From: Pseudomonadota bacterium | GTDB taxonomy: Bacteria; Pseudomonadota; Alphaproteobacteria; Rhizobiales; Beijerinckiaceae | DNA: 11,298 bases | Assembly: GCA_028876585.1 (NCBI GenBank) | Contig: JAGWRL010000288.1 | Coordinates: 1-11,298 of the forward strand | Reading direction: 5' to 3' | Part shown: in pieces, positions 8,601 to 11,298 of the stretch | Numbering within the stretch: the stretch's first letter is position 1 | Layout: each line of letters opens with the position of its first letter | Made by a program: the position numbers and the translations under genes | The notes under the pieces: model-generated | What the model was told of the DNA's origin: nothing | The model's database searches: none | Seen by the model: only the letters and a program-made list of their open reading frames with translations

Positions 8601-9468
8601 GCTCGAACTCGAACAGCGGCTGAAGCCCTATCGCTTCGATCTCGCCATCGACCTGCGCAAACACACCGAAACGCGCGACCTGCTGAAGCACAGCGGCGCG
8701 CGGTTCACCGCCGGCTTCGACGTGCGCGGCGCCTATCCCTGGCTCGACATCGCGCTGGAATGGGACACCGATCAGCCTTACCTGCCCAAGCGCGCGCAGG
8801 TGGCGGACGATTACGTGGCGCTGGCGGAGACGGTGTCGCTCGCCTGCGAACGCGACCGGCGCGTGATCGCCGGCCCCTCCGCCGAGGCGGCGCTGGCCGA
8901 ACTGCGCGCCGCGCCCTGGGTGGGCGAATTGCGCGCCGGCCTGTTCGACCGGCCTGTGGTGGGCGTGCATCCCGCCGCCGGCAACGTGTTGCGGCAATGG
9001 CCGCCGGGCCATTTCGCGCAGCTGATCGACCTGATCTGCGACGCCTACGACGTCAACGTGGCGCTGCTCGGCGCGCCCGGCGAAGCGGCGATCGCGGCGG
9101 CGGTGCTGGCGGAAACGCGCGCGAGCGATCGGGTCTGGTCGCTGGTCGGGCGCACGAAGCTTGGCGACACGCCGCAGTTGATGCGGGCGATGCGGCTGTT
9201 CGTGGGCAACAACAGCGGCCCGCACCATATCGCCGCGGCGATGGGCACGCCCACGGTCGGCGTGCATTCCGGCGTGGTGTCGGCGCGCGAATGGGGGCCG
9301 CTCGGGCCGATGGCGATCGCCGTGCAGCGCGAAATGACCTGCGGACCGTGCTATATCGACAAGCCCGCTTTATGCCCGCGCGGCCTGGCCTGTCTGCAAG
9401 GGCTGCGTCCGGGCGCGGTGTTTCGCATCTGCGAGCAGATGTTGGGCGCGACTTCGCGTCGGGTTTGA
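5668..9468 (+). CDS. Giant glycosyltransferase fusion: 3 Ig-like modules + degenerate GT2 + GT2 + GT9
   Basis: This encodes 1266 residues from the ATG at 5668 (a second ATG follows at once). The frame is open to 5317, but the recognisable fold starts just after this ATG; the ribosome binding site is weak. Residues 4-345 hold three Ig-like modules, each with a GW core (W21, W138, W262), then VxLDG and an R.D(V/I)A..YP-type stretch. Residues about 376-590 resemble a GT2 (GT-A) domain, with GDRLGPDALMEFA, YADDRRF (D496, D497) and FLKPDWSPDLLLSMNYLGR, but no clean DxD. Residues about 624-840 are a canonical GT2 domain: VSIIIPS at 624-630, NDDVE at 708-712 and NNDIDMCLKLW with D812 and D814. Residues about 902-1250 are a GT9 (ADP-heptose:LPS heptosyltransferase-type) domain: VQKLDHVGDF, GVHPAAG at 1099-1105 and NNSGPHHIAAAMGTP from 1181. 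A cysteine set (C1225, C1228, C1236, C1242) follows. No signal peptide or membrane helix is seen, so it likely builds surface glycan in the cytoplasm. Acceptor and sugars are unknown. Confidence 0.88.
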   Translation: MMVLLDEARLDAEGVLHVSGWAAGPASVAFVEVRLDGVKLGHAEYGHARPDVAQDYPGFVGVATCGFALAAKLGAKARQAAVQAQVVVVASDGAIVAAVRDIARGEGPDFSDPATDELEFNCDSIGLFDDGALEIAGWAAHEDGVGSLEVSLDGALLGACEVGRDRPDVGKSLAHIPSARWSGFDFRHRVANLAAGEHDIRLVFRTRKGGRLTRKLKAAVQIAAEPGRVRDREDIRLFIDTPAIVNGALAQPVRRMLSVEGWAIARHGVAAIEVFLDGAPVGSAARGNRRLDIAAAYPEWPEALTSGFTILLPRKLFGKDRHTLRISLRDKRGETQDVEVRVAVEPADLDDERTQLRARPRQAEIDLKAALIAAAPARPAFAALLLANEAGAEDIERTLESLREQCFADFSVALLAPTAPAQAAARAAAERAGVTLHRLDEDGDLAAALERLTAPGEERARFFLRLRAGDRLGPDALMEFALEIATRPQEELIYADDRRFEAGAGRVSAFLKPDWSPDLLLSMNYLGRAWCAALPLAARAGLSVRDLAQASDYDIALRLSEAARGIVRVPLVLAQAAPAGDSPAREQAALRDAMARRGISGGVRATAAPGVWRLRRKLRTRGLVSIIIPSIGARGLIETCLDSIRARTAYRNFEIVIIDNIEDPASPWKEWFKQQADCVVEYSGPFNWSKLNNFGAEAALGDYLLFLNDDVEAIEPRWLHALLEHAERDEVGVVGPRLLYPDGRVQHAGMFLADGHARHAFRFAEDEDFGAFGLGAAQRNVAAVTGACLLTRREVFAAIGGFDEGHVVVNNDIDMCLKLWRDGWRVVYTPHATLIHHEMASRAGLPDSFDERGFAAAWRNAFALGDPFFHPGLSLDDGDYAPDPEPARAIVAGRPLVAREDVRRILVQKLDHVGDFITGLPAIQRLKQRFPQAEIHVMASSASAALARLEPAIDNVIEFNFFHHVSSQGRVEHADEVWLELEQRLKPYRFDLAIDLRKHTETRDLLKHSGARFTAGFDVRGAYPWLDIALEWDTDQPYLPKRAQVADDYVALAETVSLACERDRRVIAGPSAEAALAELRAAPWVGELRAGLFDRPVVGVHPAAGNVLRQWPPGHFAQLIDLICDAYDVNVALLGAPGEAAIAAAVLAETRASDRVWSLVGRTKLGDTPQLMRAMRLFVGNNSGPHHIAAAMGTPTVGVHSGVVSAREWGPLGPMAIAVQREMTCGPCYIDKPALCPRGLACLQGLRPGAVFRICEQMLGATSRRV

Positions 9469-9491
9469 GTGGCGCGGCGTCGAAGGGATCA

Positions 9492-9507
9492 GCCCCGACT
9501 CCGGGGC
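9492..9507 (+). other. Small stem-loop between the fusion gene and the next gene
   Basis: GCCCCG-ACTC-CGGGGC forms a 6-bp GC stem with a 4-base loop, 24 bases after the fusion stop and ending just before the strong ribosome binding site. No T-run follows, so it is not a convincing terminator. It could stabilise or process the message between the two genes. Confidence 0.35.
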
Positions 9508-9512
9508 GCTTT

Positions 9513-9519
9513 GGAGGAG
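9513..9519 (+). promoter_or_regulatory. Strong ribosome binding site deciding the 9525 start
   Basis: GGAGGAG lies five bases before the ATG at 9525. It is the clearest Shine-Dalgarno sequence on the plus strand of this window, and it fixes the start even though the frame is open far upstream (to 8760) inside the fusion gene. Confidence 0.8.
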
Positions 9520-9524
9520 CCGCC

Positions 9525-10262
9525 ATGCGCCAGGTCACGATGCGCTATATGCTGCCGGGGCTGAACCCGCGCCGCACCAGGATGGAGATTCCCGGCTGGG
9601 CCGGCGACCGTTCGCCGCGCGCCGACGGTTCGCGCGAACAGGTCTGGCATTGCACGCCGTTCACCGAGGGCGCGCAATACGGCATCGAGATCTTCTACCC
9701 CTACGACAAGGAGTTGAAGGTCAGCATGCGCGACGGCAGGCTCGACATCGAGCATGATTTCGGCCCGCCGCCGGAGGAGGGCGTCGAATGGCCGCCGTTC
9801 CGCAGTTTCGGCAATGTCTATTTCACCTATCAGGTGCTGCTCGACCTCAATCCCGGCGACGGCTACGCCATCCGCACCGAGCCGCATCCGCGTTTCTATG
9901 CCGACACCACGGGGACTTGTCCGATCGCGGTGCCGGCATTGATCCGCAACTGGTGGCCGATGATGTTCTTCATGGTGTTCAAGTCGCCGGGCGAGGGCCA
10001 GACCCACATCTTCCGTCCCGGCGAGCCGATGGCGCAGATCCTCGTCATTCCCGAGACCGCCGATTTTGAACTGGTCGAGATGAGCATGGAGGAACAGGCC
10101 GAGCGGGAATTGCGCTCGCGCCGCATCTACGCCGCGCGCTCGACGGTCAACGCCGACACCACCTGGCGCTCGCAGACCCACACCGTGTTCGACGGCACCT
10201 ATCGCCACATGGCGCGCGCCGCCAAGGCCAAGGCGATGAAGGGGCCGCCGGAGAACGGCTGA
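9525..10262 (+). CDS. Conserved-looking protein of unknown function, possibly DUF6065-like
   Basis: This encodes 245 residues with a strong ribosome binding site. It lies 56 bases downstream of the glycosyltransferase fusion and is probably cotranscribed with it. I cannot name its function. The visible layout is: an aromatic- and acid-rich core with GIEIFYPYDKELKVSM; a hydrophobic stretch around FGNVYFTYQVLLDLNPGDGY; a short RTEPHPRFYAD motif; then ALIRNWWPMMFFMVFKSPGE and FRPGEPMAQILVIPETADFE. It ends in a charged helix with EEQAERELRSRR. The order (a P-G-x-x-Y/V core, a WW..MFF.VF segment, a PGEPMAQI..IP loop) faintly recalls the DUF6065 family and the general shape of a small cupin-like beta-barrel, but no metal-binding HxH set is evident. 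There is no signal peptide or membrane helix. The operon position suggests a role alongside glycan assembly or modification, which is inference. Codon use looks like that of its neighbours. Confidence 0.8.
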   Translation: MRQVTMRYMLPGLNPRRTRMEIPGWAGDRSPRADGSREQVWHCTPFTEGAQYGIEIFYPYDKELKVSMRDGRLDIEHDFGPPPEEGVEWPPFRSFGNVYFTYQVLLDLNPGDGYAIRTEPHPRFYADTTGTCPIAVPALIRNWWPMMFFMVFKSPGEGQTHIFRPGEPMAQILVIPETADFELVEMSMEEQAERELRSRRIYAARSTVNADTTWRSQTHTVFDGTYRHMARAAKAKAMKGPPENG

Positions 10263-10269
10263 AACGAAA

Positions 10270-10294
10270 ATCGCCCCGGCGCGGCCGGGGCGAT
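10270..10294 (-). terminator. Intrinsic terminator, probably bidirectional
   Basis: ATCGCCCCGGC and GCCGGGGCGAT form a perfect 11-bp stem with a 3-base loop. On the minus strand the stem is followed by TTTTCGTTTC, a good intrinsic terminator for the His-rich gene that ends at 10314. On the plus strand it begins 7 bases after the stop of the unknown gene and is followed by a less T-rich tail (CCCTGTTGTG), so it may end both convergent transcripts, with better termination on the minus strand. Confidence 0.75.
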
Positions 10295-10313
10295 CCCTGT
10301 TGTGTGCGGCTTA

Positions 10314-10679
10314 TCAATAGCAATTGGGGCTGTAGGGATGATACCGGCACCACCACCAGTGGCTGTGATGATGCCAGAAGTGGTGGTGGTGATGGTGATA
10401 GAAGTGGTGATGGTGGTGGTGATAAAAGTGATGGTGGTGGTGATGATACCACTGGGCGACTTGCACGCCCTTGTCGGCGCTCGCCGCGCGCTCGCCTGGA
10501 CTGGCCGCCAGCGCCGCTAAAATCGCCGGGGCGTTCGCCACCGGTTCGAGCAATTCGGCGACCGAGGAGACGCGCAACGCGTTAGCGGCGTCTTCCGGCG
10601 TGACCGCCGTCGCGTGCGCGGCGGCGAAGGGGGTTACGGCGCCGATCGCCGCAACGAGCCCGATTACGCTTTTTTCCAT
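10314..10679 (-). CDS. Small secreted histidine-rich protein with (His)6-Phe-Tyr/Trp repeats
   Basis: This encodes 121 residues from the ATG at 10679, with GGAGG seven bases upstream. Residues 1-25 form a signal peptide (MEKS, a hydrophobic run, then AHATA before VTPEDA), so the mature protein of about 96 residues is exported to the periplasm or outside. The middle (26-76) is a plain alanine-rich, helix-prone stretch. The tail is remarkable: three consecutive 8-residue units of six histidines plus FY, FY and FW (79-102), then HHHSHWWWCRYHPYSPNCY with cysteines at 111 and 120. The tail holds 23 histidines, suggesting binding of nickel, zinc, copper or cobalt; that is inference. I do not recognise a named family, though His-rich small exported proteins are known in Rhizobiales. 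The coding repeat is 24 bp long. The gene is codirectional with the anti-sigma factor gene, 169 bases downstream of it, and ends at a good intrinsic terminator. Confidence 0.82.
   Translation of the reverse strand: MEKSVIGLVAAIGAVTPFAAAHATAVTPEDAANALRVSSVAELLEPVANAPAILAALAASPGERAASADKGVQVAQWYHHHHHHFYHHHHHHFYHHHHHHFWHHHSHWWWCRYHPYSPNCY
10374..10445 (-). repeat. 24-bp coding tandem repeat encoding (His)6-aromatic-aromatic
   Basis: Three tandem 24-bp units of CAC/CAT codons each end in codons for two aromatic residues. The copies differ in CAC/CAT choice. The repeat stays in frame and the protein pattern is kept, which suggests duplication or slippage under selection for the histidine tail. Confidence 0.8.
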
Positions 10680-10848
10680 CTCGTGTCCTCCACGAACGCC
10701 CCCACACCGCTTTACGGTCCGCAGGGCGCGCCGTCGCCGCGACGCGGCTATTTCGCCGGCGCCATGCTATTCGGCCTGACAATGCAGCGCAATCCGTCGC
10801 GGCGCGCTTAGCCCTCCGCGAATCATGTGAACACGCGCTTTTGAATGC

Positions 10849-11298
10849 TCACGGCTCCGCCTTGTGGGCGAAGGCGGCGGCGAAGGCGGCGAGTTCGGGG
10901 GCGTCGATGTCGGAGACGGCGACATAGGCGCGTTCGCCGTCGCGCCAGCGTTCGATATGATAGCCCGCCAGCGTCGCCGCGCCGCCGCCGCCCTGCGCCA
11001 GGGGAAGCTCGCTGACCGAGATCAGATGCTCGCGCCGGCGATAGACCAGGGTCGGGATCGGGCGCCGGTCGAGGATGTCGATGCGGCCGCCGATGAGCGG
11101 GAAGCCGTCGTCGGCGAGGTCGGGCGCCAGCGCGCCGAACGGGGCGCGCGCGGCGAGCCAGGGTTTCACCGTGTGGCGGTCGGAGGAGGCGACGTCGACC
11201 GGTTGGCCCGACAGCGCGGCGCGCTGATAGGCGGCGACCAGCGTCGGCAGCGTCGGATCGGCGCGCCATCGCCCCGCCGCATAGCCGGCCAGCGCCGC
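10849..11298 (-). CDS. Anti-sigma factor, C-terminal part (gene start beyond right window edge)
   Basis: The minus strand is open from the window edge to a TGA at 10849-10851, giving 149 residues of a gene whose start lies outside. The visible part contains SSDRHTVKPWLAARAPFG, then DDGFPLIGGRIDILDRRPIPTLVYRRREHLISV, then GYHIERWRDGERAYVAVSDIDAPELAAFAAAF. The H.VKPW...R, GFPL.GGR.D.LD.R....LVYRRR and .AVSD....EL..F pattern is what I know of the periplasmic half of membrane anti-sigma factors (RsiW-like) from alpha- and betaproteobacteria. These hold an ECF sigma factor inactive at the membrane until a signal releases it. The zinc-containing sigma-binding domain and the membrane helix would lie upstream, out of view, as would the partner sigma gene. 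An open GTG at 11169 lies within the conserved HTVKPW motif, so it is not the true start. Confidence 0.78.
   Translation of the reverse strand, partial: AALAGYAAGRWRADPTLPTLVAAYQRAALSGQPVDVASSDRHTVKPWLAARAPFGALAPDLADDGFPLIGGRIDILDRRPIPTLVYRRREHLISVSELPLAQGGGGAATLAGYHIERWRDGERAYVAVSDIDAPELAAFAAAFAHKAEP

Noticed and set aside
5515..9267. Very long open frame (1250 codons) on the minus strand opposite the glycosyltransferase fusion.
   Set aside because: It is an antisense shadow: GC-rich codon use suppresses stops on the opposite strand. The translation is arginine/alanine/glutamine-rich with no domain, while the plus strand has clear catalytic motifs.
10365..10445. Periodic GTG/GTGAT repeats that could suggest a CRISPR or minisatellite array.
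   Set aside because: There are no spacers and the units are in-frame codons of the His-rich protein.
10302..10585. Plus-strand frames with valine- or glycine/aspartate-rich repeats over the His-rich gene.
   Set aside because: They are the antisense reading of CAC/CAT repeats; the minus strand has a ribosome binding site, a signal peptide and a terminator.
10823..11269. Minus-strand frame of 148 codons overlapping the anti-sigma gene.
   Set aside because: It is an arginine-rich shadow; the adjacent frame carries the HTVKPW and GFPLIGGR motifs.

Overview
The window reads as a stretch of chromosome from a high-GC alphaproteobacterium. A member of the Hyphomicrobiales (Rhizobiales) is the best guess, from the codon and base composition, a CtrA-like site in front of a Min-system gene, an alphaproteobacterial-style anti-sigma factor, and the long Ig-like/glycosyltransferase architecture. 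Genus cannot be fixed from sequence reading alone. No tRNA, rRNA, CRISPR array, transposase or phage gene was seen.

Layout from left to right. Positions 1-343 (minus strand) hold the start of minC, cut by the window edge. Positions 344-907 have no gene but carry a CtrA-like motif, a 12-bp palindrome and a composite palindromic repeat at 638-714. Positions 908-3357 (plus strand) are a two-gene, translationally coupled unit: a cNMP-binding/CBS/DUF294 nucleotidyltransferase-like protein, then a DEDDh 3'-5' exonuclease. Its stop codon overlaps that of a convergent GT4 glycosyltransferase gene (3354-4712, minus). Positions about 4713-5667 are a long non-coding stretch with a clearly AT-rich core, lying between two divergently transcribed glycosyltransferase genes. 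Positions 5668-9468 (plus) encode a very large fusion: three Ig-like modules, a degenerate GT2-like domain, a canonical GT2 domain and a GT9 (heptosyltransferase-type) domain. Next comes a 245-residue protein of unknown function with a strong ribosome binding site (9525-10262). A hairpin at 10270-10294 separates it from a minus-strand gene for a small secreted protein with a striking histidine-rich tail (10314-10679). The right edge holds the C-terminal part of an anti-sigma factor (10849-11298, minus; its start is outside the window).

How the genes fit together. The two divergent glycosyltransferase genes and the unknown gene after the fusion probably form a surface-polysaccharide locus controlled from the shared AT-rich region; this is inference from gene order and domain content. 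The DUF294-like protein plus exonuclease is a recurrent pair, and here it stands without the solute symporter genes that often accompany it. The anti-sigma factor and the His-rich secreted protein are codirectional and may belong to one stress or metal response, but only their proximity supports that.

I did not find a clearly new defence or mobile system. The most unusual items are the GT2-GT2-GT9 fusion with its downstream unknown gene, and the (His)6-Phe-Tyr/Trp repeat protein.
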